A stretch of DNA of 27,264 nt from Clostridium sp. (GTDB taxonomy: Bacteria; Bacillota; Clostridia; Lachnospirales; Lachnospiraceae). The position numbers and the translations under genes were made by a program. The notes beneath the pieces are model-generated. The model did no database searches. It had not been told where the DNA came from and worked only from the letters and a program-made list of their open reading frames with translations. Location: assembly GCA_018377235.1 (NCBI GenBank), contig JAGZZT010000022.1:1-27264 (forward strand), written 5' to 3'. Numbering within the stretch: the first letter of the stretch is position 1; the number at the start of each line of letters is the position of its first letter. This document shows, piece by piece, positions 15,407-23,485 of the stretch.

Positions 15407-16894
15407 TTGGACGACAGAGAGAAGGATAAAAACGAAGAGAGAGATAGAGTAGACGAGACGACAGAGGAGCCAGCAGTTTTGGACGAAGAGAGGGAGAAGG
15501 CAGATGGCTGTCAGACAGATGGTAAGGAAGACAGTAAGGACGATGAGTACGAAAAAATCTGCTATGTGTGCCGCAGGCCAGAGAGCAAGACTGGCCCCAT
15601 GATTACCATGCCAGGAGGCATGAATTTCTGCCATGACTGTATGCAGAAGGCCTTTGATACAGTAACAAAGAGCGGGCTGGATTTGAGCCAGCTTCAGAAC
15701 ATGCCCTATATGAATATGAATCTCAGCGACTTTTCCAATCTTCAGAACCTGAACACAGAGATTCCAAAGAAAAACAAGGTTAAAAAGAAGAGTCAGGAAA
15801 AAGAGACGAAAAGGGAATTTTCTATCAAGGATATTCCGGCACCCCATATTATTAAATCAAAGCTGGATCAGTATGTGATCGGCCAGGAGCAGGCGAAAAA
15901 AGTCATTGCTGTGGCGGTATACAATCATTATAAGAGGGCGTTCTGCCAGGTGTCCGGTCAGGAAGGCGCGGAGGATGACGTTCAGATTGAAAAGTCCAAT
16001 ATCCTTATGATTGGGCCTACTGGAAGCGGAAAGACGTATCTGGTAAAGACGCTGGCGAAGCTTCTGGACGTGCCGTTAGCTATTGCAGACGCCACCACTC
16101 TGACAGAGGCCGGATATATTGGAGACGACATTGAAAGTGTAATCTCCAAGCTTCTGGCGGCTGCTGACAATGATGTGGAGAGAGCGGAGAAGGGAATTAT
16201 TTTCATTGACGAGATCGATAAAATTGCCAAGAAGAAGAATACCACCAGCCGCGACGTCAGCGGAGAATCAGTGCAGCAGGAGCTTTTAAAACTCTTAGAG
16301 GGAAGCCAGGTAGAGGTGCCAGTGGGCTCGAATCAGAAAAACGCATTGACGCCTATGACTACGGTGGATACCAACAATATTCTCTTCATCTGCGGCGGAG
16401 CCTTTCCGGATCTGGAGAATATTATTAAAGAGAGGCTGAACCAGTCCAGCTCCATGGGATTTGCGTCGGAGCTGAAAGGAAAATATGACGAGGATCCGAA
16501 GCTTCTCAGCTACACCACTACAGAGGATTTGAGAAAATTCGGCATGATTCCGGAGTTTCTGGGACGTCTTCCCATTATGGTGACGCTTCAGGCCCTGACG
16601 AAGGAGCTGATGGTCCGCATTCTCACAGAGCCGAAGAACGCCATTCTGCGCCAGTATGAGAAGCTTCTGGCCATGGACGAGGTTAAGCTGGTGTTCGAGG
16701 ACGACGCCCTGGAGTGGATTGCGGAAGAAGCTCTGAAAAAAGAGACGGGAGCCAGAGCCCTGAGGGCCATTATTGAGAACTTTATGCAGGATATTATGTA
16801 TGAGATTCCTAAGGACCCCAATATTGGATCCGTAGTGATTACCAGAGCTTATCTGGAGAAAAGCGGCGGCCCCATGATTGAGATGAGGGGCTAG
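15407..16894 (+). CDS. clpX: ClpX-like AAA+ unfoldase, long variant
   Basis: This is an ATP-driven unfoldase expected to feed substrates to ClpP. The 495 residues begin with an acidic extension of about 50. A zinc-binding domain (C52, C55, C75, C78) and a Lys-rich linker follow. The AAA+ domain has Walker A GPTGSGKT (203-210), Walker B IIFIDE (264-269), pore loop AGYIG (235-239) and sensor II GAR (448-450). The ClpP-docking loop keeps Gly-Phe (351-352, SSSMGFASE). The RKH-loop region, normally containing Arg-Lys-His, reads VGSNQKNALTP, so that motif is lost. It is longer than standard ClpX (about 420) and is not beside clpP, suggesting a second, specialised paralogue. The start is TTG at 15407 with GGGAG 8 bases upstream. 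The only nearby ATG (15375) is out of frame. Confidence 0.88.
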   Translation: MDDREKDKNEERDRVDETTEEPAVLDEEREKADGCQTDGKEDSKDDEYEKICYVCRRPESKTGPMITMPGGMNFCHDCMQKAFDTVTKSGLDLSQLQNMPYMNMNLSDFSNLQNLNTEIPKKNKVKKKSQEKETKREFSIKDIPAPHIIKSKLDQYVIGQEQAKKVIAVAVYNHYKRAFCQVSGQEGAEDDVQIEKSNILMIGPTGSGKTYLVKTLAKLLDVPLAIADATTLTEAGYIGDDIESVISKLLAAADNDVERAEKGIIFIDEIDKIAKKKNTTSRDVSGESVQQELLKLLEGSQVEVPVGSNQKNALTPMTTVDTNNILFICGGAFPDLENIIKERLNQSSSMGFASELKGKYDEDPKLLSYTTTEDLRKFGMIPEFLGRLPIMVTLQALTKELMVRILTEPKNAILRQYEKLLAMDEVKLVFEDDALEWIAEEALKKETGARALRAIIENFMQDIMYEIPKDPNIGSVVITRAYLEKSGGPMIEMRG

Positions 16895-16969
16895 AGGAAA
16901 TAGAAAGAGCAGAAAAATACAGAAAGAATAGAAAAAAACAGCAGCAGAGCAGCTTTTTCAGCTCAGTTC

Positions 16970-17043
16970 GCGCATTTATGATCCGCCATTCGTGAAAACT
17001 CGTCTGCGGCTCAGACACTTCGCTCGGTGGCGGAAATCAGCGC
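16970..17043. repeat. Long imperfect palindrome, possible dispersed intergenic repeat
   Basis: The outer arms GCGC...GATCCGCCA (16970-16987) and TGGCGGAAATCAGCGC (17028-17043) pair with small internal loops. Inside is a second stem, GTCTG-CGGCT-CAGAC (17002-17016). The element is GC-richer than the flanks and non-coding. It looks like a REP- or MITE-type repeat or a structured RNA. Its copy number cannot be judged from this window. It occupies much of the gene-free stretch 16895-17228, which also holds the terminator at 17119-17173 and a weak hairpin at 17190-17216. Confidence 0.5.
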
Positions 17044-17118
17044 AAACTTCCCATTGAAAGCCTCGCTATCATCACCGGTTGTTCCGCTTTCCTGTATCAA
17101 TAGTCTGCACCTCAGAAG

Positions 17119-17173
17119 AATGGAACAGTTTTACAGCGACTTTCGGTGGAGCGTATAAAACTGTTCCATTTTT
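17119..17173 (+). terminator. Terminator downstream of the ClpX-like gene
   Basis: AATGGAACAGTTTTA (17119-17133) and TAAAACTGTTCCATT (17156-17170) form a perfect 15-bp stem, followed by TTT. It lies between convergent genes. Only the plus-strand side has a T-run. Confidence 0.7.
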
Positions 17174-17228
17174 AGTTGCTTCTATTTTAGAAGAGATAAG
17201 AAAATTTCTCATCTTCTGAGCGGGGCTT

Positions 17229-18968
17229 TCACTCCCTCAGCCGCAGGAACGCACCGTAAAGATTGAGGGTTCCATATCCCCATTCCCGGTTGGGATAGGT
17301 GAATACAGGATTTCTGTCTGCACCTCGGATCAAATAGGTTTTGGCTACAGAGGTATTCATATAAGAAATGCTGCCCTCACGGAAGGACCAGGACAGCAGG
17401 TTTGCGGCGGCTCCCGCCACATGGGCTGCTGCCACGGAGGTTCCTGTCATAGTTCTCATGGGAAAGCCGGCTGCTCCCTGGATACCGGGGCCGTCCACAT
17501 TGACACCGGGAGCGGCCAGATCGGGCTTTACACGGCCCAGGCGTGTGTAGCCCCGGCTGGAATGGATGTAGATGCCGCCATTCCGATGGTTAAAAGCCCC
17601 GGCAGTAATGGTCTGGGAGGCATTCCCAGGATCTGTTACTACTGTGTCAGGAGAGGGACGAAGGAAGAAGGTATCATCAGAGATCAATCCCCTGGATGGA
17701 AGCCACAGGTGGTATTCCCCCCGCAGATAGAGAGATTTATAGACTCGGATCCTCCAGATACCCGGAGTGGGTTTTATGAAGCGCATGACAATCAGCTGGC
17801 TGCCAGTACCGGCCTCCGCCACCTGATAGTTCAGATAAATCACTGTATTTTCCAGGACAAAGGTAATGCGCTGCTCGGTGAGAGTATGATTAGGAATACG
17901 GCCGATCTGCTCCCCTGTAGGGGAGAGAAAGCCGATGGAGAACAGTTCTGGCTCCTGAGACCAAAGCTCCAGAGTGAAGCCGGCTTCCCCTTCCGCCACC
18001 CGAAGCTCCGCGTCCTCAAATTCCTCATCAGTGCCTATGGTTCCAAAAAAGTGGTGGCCATATCCAGTTTCATTGCCTGCGGCCGTTACTGTGATAATGC
18101 CCGGGAAATTACTGATGGTGTCCAGGTACCTGGCCAGGGGGGAGGTTCCCTCGTGGCTTCCCAGATTCGTCCCAAGGGACAGCAGGATGGTCAGTGGAAG
18201 ATGTTTCGTTCTGGCAAGGGACAGCAGGTATTTCATACCCATCATAATATCATTTTCCTGATAGGCCTCGGCAGAATCAGGGAGCACATAGTAATCCCGC
18301 AGATACTGTTTGGCCGGCTTCAATTTTACCGCGGCGATAAAAGCTTTGGGAGCGGCGCCTGTGAAGGCTTCTGCACCAGACATATCCTGTCTTCCAGCAG
18401 CAATTCCGGCTAAGAAGGTGCCGTGTCCGTTTTCGTCTGTGGAAGGGACAATGCCCAGGGGAGAATCTGAGGCCAGGGCGCGATCGATATCTTCCTTTGT
18501 GTAGGCGGTTCCATAGAAAATATCCTCAGGGAGCTGTCCAGTCCGTTCGCTGGAAGTATTATTTTCATCCAGCTCAATCGTCTGATCCCAGATACCCAGA
18601 ATCCTGGTGGTACGATCTGTCCCCAGAAAAACAGGGTTTCGGTAGTCAATTCCTGTGTCGATAATGCCTATGATTGTATTTTCTCCCTGAGTGTTCAGGA
18701 AGGGCTGCTGGAAGGATGTAAGGATTCCGGAGCTTTCCATACTGGAGGTGTCTGACAGTGTGTAGAGGCTGGGGATGGAGGAGTAGGAGTAACGGTTCAG
18801 CGTGATTGGAAGAGCTTCCTCTAAAGGTCTGTATACAACTGCAAATTGACTGTTGATAAAAGAAAGACATCCTTCTTCAATGGTGGATAACAGGGACTGA
18901 GGAAAGGCAAAATAGCGTATAATAAAATCAGCGTATTCCGGAGAAACAGCAGGACGCGTGCAGGGCAT
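17229..18968 (-). CDS. S8 family subtilisin-like serine protease, cytoplasmic type
   Basis: A 579-residue subtilase with a complete active site: D104 in GIIDTGIDY, H182 in ENGHGTFLAG, oxyanion N299 in AAGNE and S511 in MTGTSVAAAH. A roughly 160-residue insertion of beta-rich character (about 305-455) lies between the oxyanion Asn and the catalytic Ser. This is the architecture of the clostridial Csp-like S8 group, whose members include the CspB/CspC germination proteases. No signal peptide or membrane segment is visible. The N-terminal 90 residues may be a prodomain. ATG 18968 has AGAGG about 7 bases upstream on the minus strand. The role is unassigned. Germination or intracellular processing are possibilities from the family only. 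Confidence 0.88.
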   Translation of the reverse strand: MPCTRPAVSPEYADFIIRYFAFPQSLLSTIEEGCLSFINSQFAVVYRPLEEALPITLNRYSYSSIPSLYTLSDTSSMESSGILTSFQQPFLNTQGENTIIGIIDTGIDYRNPVFLGTDRTTRILGIWDQTIELDENNTSSERTGQLPEDIFYGTAYTKEDIDRALASDSPLGIVPSTDENGHGTFLAGIAAGRQDMSGAEAFTGAAPKAFIAAVKLKPAKQYLRDYYVLPDSAEAYQENDIMMGMKYLLSLARTKHLPLTILLSLGTNLGSHEGTSPLARYLDTISNFPGIITVTAAGNETGYGHHFFGTIGTDEEFEDAELRVAEGEAGFTLELWSQEPELFSIGFLSPTGEQIGRIPNHTLTEQRITFVLENTVIYLNYQVAEAGTGSQLIVMRFIKPTPGIWRIRVYKSLYLRGEYHLWLPSRGLISDDTFFLRPSPDTVVTDPGNASQTITAGAFNHRNGGIYIHSSRGYTRLGRVKPDLAAPGVNVDGPGIQGAAGFPMRTMTGTSVAAAHVAGAAANLLSWSFREGSISYMNTSVAKTYLIRGADRNPVFTYPNREWGYGTLNLYGAFLRLRE

Positions 18969-19130
18969 GGTTTTACCTCTGAAAACAGTTATTTTTAAAT
19001 TATATGAAAAAGGATCTGCAGCATGCAGAAAAGTACAGCCGAAATGCGATGATTTTCCAATCTTTACCAGAACAGAAAACCATGGTAGGATAGGAGGCAG
19101 AACCGACAGTCAGAAAGAGAGGAAACAGGT

Positions 19131-19604
19131 ATGTATCTATTAGGAGTGATAGCGGCCCTGTTTGGGCTGGATCAGTGTCTGAAGCAGCTGATGGAACGGC
19201 AGAATCCAGAGGGGTTTCCAAGGAGGATGGAGCGTACAGGGGGAAAAATTAAGCTTTACAGAAATCACAACAGAGGCTTCTGCTTTGAGTTTTTAAAGCA
19301 CAGGCCAAATCTGGTGAGGCAGCTGCCTCTGTGTCTGACCAGCGCGGCAGGGGGGATTTTGTGTTTCCTTTCTGCTCAAAAGGGATACTGGGCGGAAAAG
19401 GCAGGTTATTCTCTGGTGGTGGCCGGAGGACTCAGCAATCTATATGACAGGCTTAAACGAGGCTATGTAGTGGATTATTTCAGTATTCAGGCCGGATTTC
19501 TGAAAAAGGTGGTGCTGAATCTGGGAGATCTCTTTATTATGACAGGAGCTGTCATTCTGACGGCAAAAAGTCTGTTTATGAGGGAGAACGAAGAAAATCT
19601 GTAA
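19131..19604 (+). CDS. lspA: Divergent signal peptidase II-like membrane protein
   Basis: LspA removes signal peptides from prolipoproteins. The 157-residue protein keeps the family frame: D14-Q near the N terminus, NLYDRLKRGYVVDYF with D115, and VLNLGDLF with D133 as the second catalytic Asp, plus about four membrane segments. The usual N-x-G-A-A-F motif is altered to NRGFCFEF (48-55). The segment before it is unusually basic, so substrate handling may differ or this may be a second LspA paralogue. GAGAGG lies upstream of ATG 19131. It is divergent from the S8 protease gene and followed by a separately promoted CNNM gene. The enzyme assignment is likely, lipoprotein specificity less certain. 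Confidence 0.78.
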   Translation: MYLLGVIAALFGLDQCLKQLMERQNPEGFPRRMERTGGKIKLYRNHNRGFCFEFLKHRPNLVRQLPLCLTSAAGGILCFLSAQKGYWAEKAGYSLVVAGGLSNLYDRLKRGYVVDYFSIQAGFLKKVVLNLGDLFIMTGAVILTAKSLFMRENEENL

Positions 19605-19625
19605 CAGTTCAACTGGGGAACACGA

Positions 19626-19654
19626 TTGACAGAAAAGGCAGATTCGTGTAAAAT
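19626..19654 (+). promoter_or_regulatory. Promoter for the CNNM/CBS gene
   Basis: TTGACA (19626-19631) and TAAAAT (19649-19654) are exactly 17 bases apart. The leader of about 60 bases contains a small TCCGG / CCGGA hairpin just before the gene. Confidence 0.75.
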
Positions 19655-19722
19655 TACCTTTAAAAATAGTCCAGTCCGGTCTGAGCCGGAGCTGGCAAAA
19701 AAGAAAGTAGAGGTTGATTTTT

Positions 19723-21048
19723 TTGGAGTCGAGTGACGCCATACAATTGTTAATTATTCTTGTTTTAGTTGCCCTTTCTGCATTTTTCTCATCGTCAGAG
19801 ACGGCCCTGACCACAGTCAACAAAATCCGCATACGGACATTGGCGGATGCCGGCGATTCGCGGGCTGCCATGGTTCTTAAAGTAACGGGAAATCCGAGTA
19901 AGATGCTCAGCGCGATTCTGATTGGAAACAACATTGTAAATATGTATGCTTCCTCCTTGACTACTCTTTTATCGTCCAAGCTGTTTGGAAACGAGATGGT
20001 AGGCGCGGCCACAGGCATTATTACATTTCTGATTTTAATTTTCGGAGAGATTACCCCGAAAACTTCTGCGACTCTTTCTTCGGAGAAGATGTCGCTGCGC
20101 TGCGCAGGCGTGATTTTTGTTTTGATGGTTTTGTTCACCCCGTTTATTTTCGTGATCAACAAGCTGTCCCTTCTTGTCTTAAAATTGGTGGGAGTCGATC
20201 CCAACAAGAAGGCGGAATCCATTACAGAGGACGAGCTGCGCACCATTGTGGAGGTGAGCCATGAGGAGGGCGTCATTGAGACGGAAGAGAAGAAGATGAT
20301 TAACAATGTGTTCGACTTCGGAGATTCCGTGGCCAAGGACGTGATGGTTCCCAGAATTGACATGGCCTTTGTGGATGTAAACGCTTCCTATGAGGAGGTT
20401 ATTGACATTTTCCGTCAGGAGAAGTACACCAGATTCCCGGTATATGAGGAGACTACGGATAATGTTATCGGTATTTTGAATGTGAAGGATATTCTGCTGG
20501 CTGGAGAGCGGGAACAGTTTTCTGTCAAAGATTACCTGAGAGCTCCTTATTACACCTATGAGTTCAAAAAGGTTTCTGAGCTGATGGTGGAGATGAAGAA
20601 AGCCAACGTAAATATTATTATTGTTCTGGATGAGTACGGCGCCACAGCGGGCCTCATCACTCTGGAGGATATGCTGGAGGAGATTGTAGGAGACATCCGG
20701 GACGAGTATGATGAAGATGAGGAGAATGAGCTGGTGGAGATTGCTGCCAACGAATATGTGGTGGAGGGTTCCATGAAGCTTGACGATTTAAATGACAGGC
20801 TGGAGCTGAAGCTGGAGTCGGAGGATTACGACTCGGTGGGCGGCCTTGTGATCGGACTGTTAGATCACCTTCCGGAGGAAGGGGAGGATGTAGTTTTTGA
20901 CAATGTCCGGCTGGTTGTAGACCGGGTAGAGAAAAATCGAATTGATCGGATACATCTCTACATTCTGAATCCAGTGCAGGCGGTATCTGCCAGAATGAAG
21001 GAAGAGGAAGAGCGCAGAGAAGAGAAGAAAAAAAGCGCGGCGGAATAA
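19723..21048 (+). CDS. CNNM/CBS-domain membrane protein (hemolysin C-like, putative metal transport)
   Basis: An integral membrane protein with cytoplasmic regulatory domains. Related CorC/CNNM proteins are implicated in Mg2+ or Co2+ efflux. A CNNM (DUF21) domain of three to four membrane segments spans about 1-180, with the conserved FFSSSETALT near residue 21. Two CBS domains follow (about 195-320, starting VMVPRIDM), then a C-terminal CorC_HlyC domain (about 340-420) and a charged tail. TTG 19723 is preferred, as AGAGG lies 9 bases upstream. An in-frame TTG at 19714 directly abuts that site. Despite the old hemolysin name nothing here suggests a toxin. It ends before a strong terminator shared with the next convergent gene. 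Confidence 0.9.
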   Translation: MESSDAIQLLIILVLVALSAFFSSSETALTTVNKIRIRTLADAGDSRAAMVLKVTGNPSKMLSAILIGNNIVNMYASSLTTLLSSKLFGNEMVGAATGIITFLILIFGEITPKTSATLSSEKMSLRCAGVIFVLMVLFTPFIFVINKLSLLVLKLVGVDPNKKAESITEDELRTIVEVSHEEGVIETEEKKMINNVFDFGDSVAKDVMVPRIDMAFVDVNASYEEVIDIFRQEKYTRFPVYEETTDNVIGILNVKDILLAGEREQFSVKDYLRAPYYTYEFKKVSELMVEMKKANVNIIIVLDEYGATAGLITLEDMLEEIVGDIRDEYDEDEENELVEIAANEYVVEGSMKLDDLNDRLELKLESEDYDSVGGLVIGLLDHLPEEGEDVVFDNVRLVVDRVEKNRIDRIHLYILNPVQAVSARMKEEEERREEKKKSAAE

Positions 21049-21100
21049 TCGGTAAGAAAACCAGGAATAAAAGAAAGCAGCAAAAGTATACAGTAAAAAG

Positions 21101-21145
21101 AAGGGGCGTTTCGCTTTCCAGTCAGGAGAGCGGAGCGCCCTTTTT
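21101..21145. terminator. Strong terminator between convergent genes
   Basis: AAGGGGCGTTTCGCTTTCC (21101-21119) pairs with GGAGAGCGGAGCGCCCTTT (21125-21143) through an almost continuous stem with several G-U pairs and a short AGTCA-type loop. TTTTT follows on the plus strand. Confidence 0.85.
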
Positions 21146-21163
21146 GCAGCCTGTCTGCATCGC

Positions 21164-21523
21164 CTAGCTTATCATTCCGCCGATAGTTCCGCTTCCGGCA
21201 CACATGAGAAAGACGGTGAGAAGCTCTCTGCTTCCGATTCCCAGTTCCCGGCTGACCGCAAAGGATACCAGAGAAAGAATCAGGAAGTAAAACACTCCTG
21301 TGAAAAATCCCCAGAGAAAGCGCCGCTGCCTGACAGCCTTTCCAGCCAGAAAACCGCCTGCCAGGCAGGAAACGATATAAATAAGATTGATTCCCAGGCT
21401 GACCTGCCCCTCTTCAAGATGAAGTCGGTAAAGAAGAAAGGCCAGAGCTGTCAGCAGCAGGGCCGTCAGTACATAGGAGATAAGAGTTCCATGGATAACG
21501 GCCTGTAATTTTGACGGTTTCAT
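21164..21523 (-). CDS. Small four-helix membrane protein of the TIGR04086 type, beside SCIFF
   Basis: A 119-residue protein with about four hydrophobic helices, a Gly-rich helix LAGGFLAGKAV and a C-terminal CAGSGTIGGMIS. This matches what I recall of the TIGR04086 membrane proteins found next to SCIFF loci in Clostridia. The family's function is not known to me. ATG 21523 is chosen because GGGGGG lies about 7 bases upstream on the minus strand. The frame stays open to 21619, but that extension is hydrophilic and lacks a ribosome binding site. It is divergent from scfA, so the shared 154-base spacer carries the scfA promoter. A role in export or immunity for the peptide would be a guess. Confidence 0.75.
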   Translation of the reverse strand: MKPSKLQAVIHGTLISYVLTALLLTALAFLLYRLHLEEGQVSLGINLIYIVSCLAGGFLAGKAVRQRRFLWGFFTGVFYFLILSLVSFAVSRELGIGSRELLTVFLMCAGSGTIGGMIS

Positions 21524-21604
21524 AAATTTCCCCCCTGAATATCGGATTCTGCTTTCAATATATTCGCAGGATTTAGCGAATATGCGGACAGAGCTGTGTT
21601 CTGC

Positions 21605-21633
21605 TTGCACTGAAGTCAAACATATGCTATAAT
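21605..21633 (+). promoter_or_regulatory. Promoter for the SCIFF peptide gene
   Basis: TTGCAC (21605-21610) and TATAAT (21628-21633) are 17 bases apart, about 45 bases ahead of the scfA ATG. Together with an AGGAGGG ribosome binding site this suggests high expression of the peptide. Confidence 0.75.
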
Positions 21634-21677
21634 TTGTACGAAATTATATCGAAATCTATGATAGGAGGGCATACAGA

Positions 21678-21824
21678 ATGAAGCACGTTAAGACTTTAAA
21701 CACAAACACATTAAAGAATACAATGAGAAAGGGTGGCTGCGGCGAGTGCCAGACATCCTGCCAGTCCGCATGCAAGACATCCTGTACAGTAGGAAACCAG
21801 AGCTGCGAGAACAAGGATCGCTAG
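21678..21824 (+). CDS. scfA: SCIFF six-cysteine ribosomal peptide precursor, 48 aa
   Basis: This is the precursor of SCIFF (six cysteines in forty-five), a conserved ribosomally made, post-translationally modified peptide of Clostridia. It starts MKHVKTLNTNTLKNTMRKGG as leader. The core has cysteines at 21, 24, 28, 32, 36 and 43 and includes CKTSCTVGNQSC. In the Clostridium thermocellum homologue the maturase CteB forms a thioether between Cys32 and Thr37, and both residues are present here at the same positions. AGGAGGG lies 8 bases before the ATG. The gene is followed by a perfect hairpin that may lower read-through into the maturase gene, giving excess peptide over enzyme. The biological role of SCIFF is still unknown. 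Confidence 0.96.
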   Translation: MKHVKTLNTNTLKNTMRKGGCGECQTSCQSACKTSCTVGNQSCENKDR

Positions 21825-21887
21825 TTTTTCAGGCAGAACTGATATGTTCCCTGAGCTAAGGATCCAGCAGTTATAGGCAGATGGGCT

Positions 21888-21918
21888 GCCCCTGCAATTG
21901 TTTAATTGCAGGGGCTTT
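21888..21918 (+). terminator. Hairpin between scfA and scfB, partial terminator
   Basis: GCCCCTGCAATT (21888-21899) and AATTGCAGGGGC (21904-21915) are perfectly complementary around a GTTT loop, followed by only TTT. It is probably an attenuating terminator or an RNA-stability element that sets the peptide-to-maturase ratio. Confidence 0.7.
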
Positions 21919-21929
21919 ACCATTGTATG

Positions 21930-22003
21930 CCCTCAGTTTATAAGAGAATAGACGGCCAGGACAGAGTAAATTTGGATGCCTGTATGTCCTTGTAAACTGA
22001 GGG
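21930..22003 (+). promoter_or_regulatory. Structured leader upstream of the SCIFF maturase gene
   Basis: CCCTCAGTTTA (21930-21940) and TAAACTGAGGG (21993-22003) are perfect 11-bp arms enclosing 52 bases, within which GGACA and TGTCC can form a second stem. It lies 54 bases before the GTG of scfB. Either a cis-acting RNA structure or a wide-spaced operator would explain it. Confidence 0.5.
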
Positions 22004-22057
22004 TAAGAAAATGTATGGGAAGACTGGCTGCGCAAACATTAGATAAGGAGAAAAACT

Positions 22058-23485
22058 GTGATTCATCAGTATATTAATAATGATTACTACATTGTAATGG
22101 ATGTAAACAGCGGATCTGTCCATGTGGTTGATCCGATGCTTTATGATATGATCGGGCTTCTCTCTGAGAAGATAGATAATCTGACAGAACCGGTTACGGT
22201 TCCGGATGAGGCGAAGGCATACGTATTCGGGAAATTAGAAGAAAAATATCCGCGACAGGATATGGAGGAAGCGTTTTCTGACATTCAGGAGCTGATCGAT
22301 ATGGAGCAGCTTTTTACAGCAGACGTTTATAAAGACTATGTGATTGATTTTAAGAAGAGAAAGACTGTGGTGAAGGCGCTCTGTCTCCACATTGCCCACG
22401 ACTGCAACCTGGCCTGTCGCTACTGCTTTGCTGAGGAAGGCGAGTACCATGGAAGAAGAGCTCTTATGACCTACGAGGTAGGAAAAAAGGCGCTGGATTT
22501 CCTGGTGGCCAATTCTGGAAACAGAATTAACCTGGAGGTGGATTTCTTCGGCGGCGAGCCGCTGATGAACTGGGATGTAGTGAAACAGCTGGTGGCCTAC
22601 GGCCGCTCCCTGGAGGAGCCGCACCACAAGAAATTCCGCTTTACCCTCACCACCAACGGAGTTCTGTTAAACGATGAGATTATGGAATTCTGCAATAAAG
22701 AGATGAGCAACGTGGTGCTGAGTCTGGATGGACGCCGGGAAGTCAACGATAAGATGCGCCCATTCAGAAATGGAAAGGGAAGCTATGATCTGATTGTGCC
22801 CAAGTTCCAGAAGTTTGCCAAGTCCCGCGGGGAGAAGGATTACTTTGTCCGCGGAACCTTTACAAGAAATAACCTGGATTTTGCAGATGATGTGATTCAC
22901 TTTGCAGATCTTGGCTTTGAGAAAATGTCCATTGAGCCGGTTGTGGCTGCTCCGGAGGAGCCTTATTCTATTCGGGAGGAGGATCTTCCGAAGATTATGG
23001 AGGAGTATGACAAGCTGGCAAAGGAGTATATTAAGCGCCATAAAGAAGGAAGGGGCTTTACCTTCTTCCACTTTATGCTGGATTTAAACCAGGGGCCATG
23101 TGTGGCCAAGCGCCTGTCGGGCTGCGGATCGGGAACCGAGTATCTGGCGGTTACCCCGTGGGGAGATTTCTATCCCTGCCATCAGTTTGTAGGAATTGAC
23201 AAGTTCCTGCTGGGAAATGTGGACGAGGGCATTACCCATCCGGAGATCTGCAATGAATTTAAGCTCTGCAATGTCTATGCTAAGGATAAGTGCCGGGACT
23301 GCTTCGCCAGATTCTACTGCAGCGGCGGCTGTGCTGCCAACTCCTACAATTTCCACGGCTCCATTACAGACGCATATGATATTGGATGCGAGATGCAGAA
23401 AAAGCGCATTGAGTGTTCCATTATGATAAAGGCGGCGTTAGCCGATGAAAGTGAGGCAAAGGAGAAGGAACATGAAGAGCAGTAA
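22058..23485 (+). CDS. scfB: SCIFF radical SAM/SPASM maturase (thioether-forming)
   Basis: This enzyme uses S-adenosylmethionine and Fe-S clusters to make Cys-to-Thr thioether bonds in the SCIFF precursor. The 475-residue protein has an N-terminal peptide-recognition region (about 1-100). The radical SAM motif is C116-NLA-C120-RY-C123, with the GGEP motif at 165-168. A C-terminal SPASM region holds clustered cysteines (GPCVAKRLSGCGSG, then CHQF, CNVYAKDKCRDCFARFYC and SGGCAAN) for two auxiliary clusters. GTG 22058 is supported by AAGGAG 7 bases upstream and by family alignment (MIHQYxxN). Its end overlaps secDF by 14 bases, tying peptide maturation to the export genes. Confidence 0.95.
   Translation: MIHQYINNDYYIVMDVNSGSVHVVDPMLYDMIGLLSEKIDNLTEPVTVPDEAKAYVFGKLEEKYPRQDMEEAFSDIQELIDMEQLFTADVYKDYVIDFKKRKTVVKALCLHIAHDCNLACRYCFAEEGEYHGRRALMTYEVGKKALDFLVANSGNRINLEVDFFGGEPLMNWDVVKQLVAYGRSLEEPHHKKFRFTLTTNGVLLNDEIMEFCNKEMSNVVLSLDGRREVNDKMRPFRNGKGSYDLIVPKFQKFAKSRGEKDYFVRGTFTRNNLDFADDVIHFADLGFEKMSIEPVVAAPEEPYSIREEDLPKIMEEYDKLAKEYIKRHKEGRGFTFFHFMLDLNQGPCVAKRLSGCGSGTEYLAVTPWGDFYPCHQFVGIDKFLLGNVDEGITHPEICNEFKLCNVYAKDKCRDCFARFYCSGGCAANSYNFHGSITDAYDIGCEMQKKRIECSIMIKAALADESEAKEKEHEEQ

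Noticed and set aside
15981..15993. TTC plus a 10-base match to the spacer of the degenerate CRISPR unit inside the ClpX-like gene
   Set aside because: It lies in a coding region where TTCAGATTGA comes from common codons, far from any promoter. Used as a sign of the chance background.
17421..18413. 330-codon plus-strand open frame opposite the S8 protease
   Set aside because: The protease on the other strand has a complete catalytic triad; this frame has no ribosome binding site and no family features.
19440..20363. 307-codon minus-strand open frame opposite the LspA-like and CNNM genes
   Set aside because: It spans two real genes with clear motifs; composition is that of an antisense shadow.
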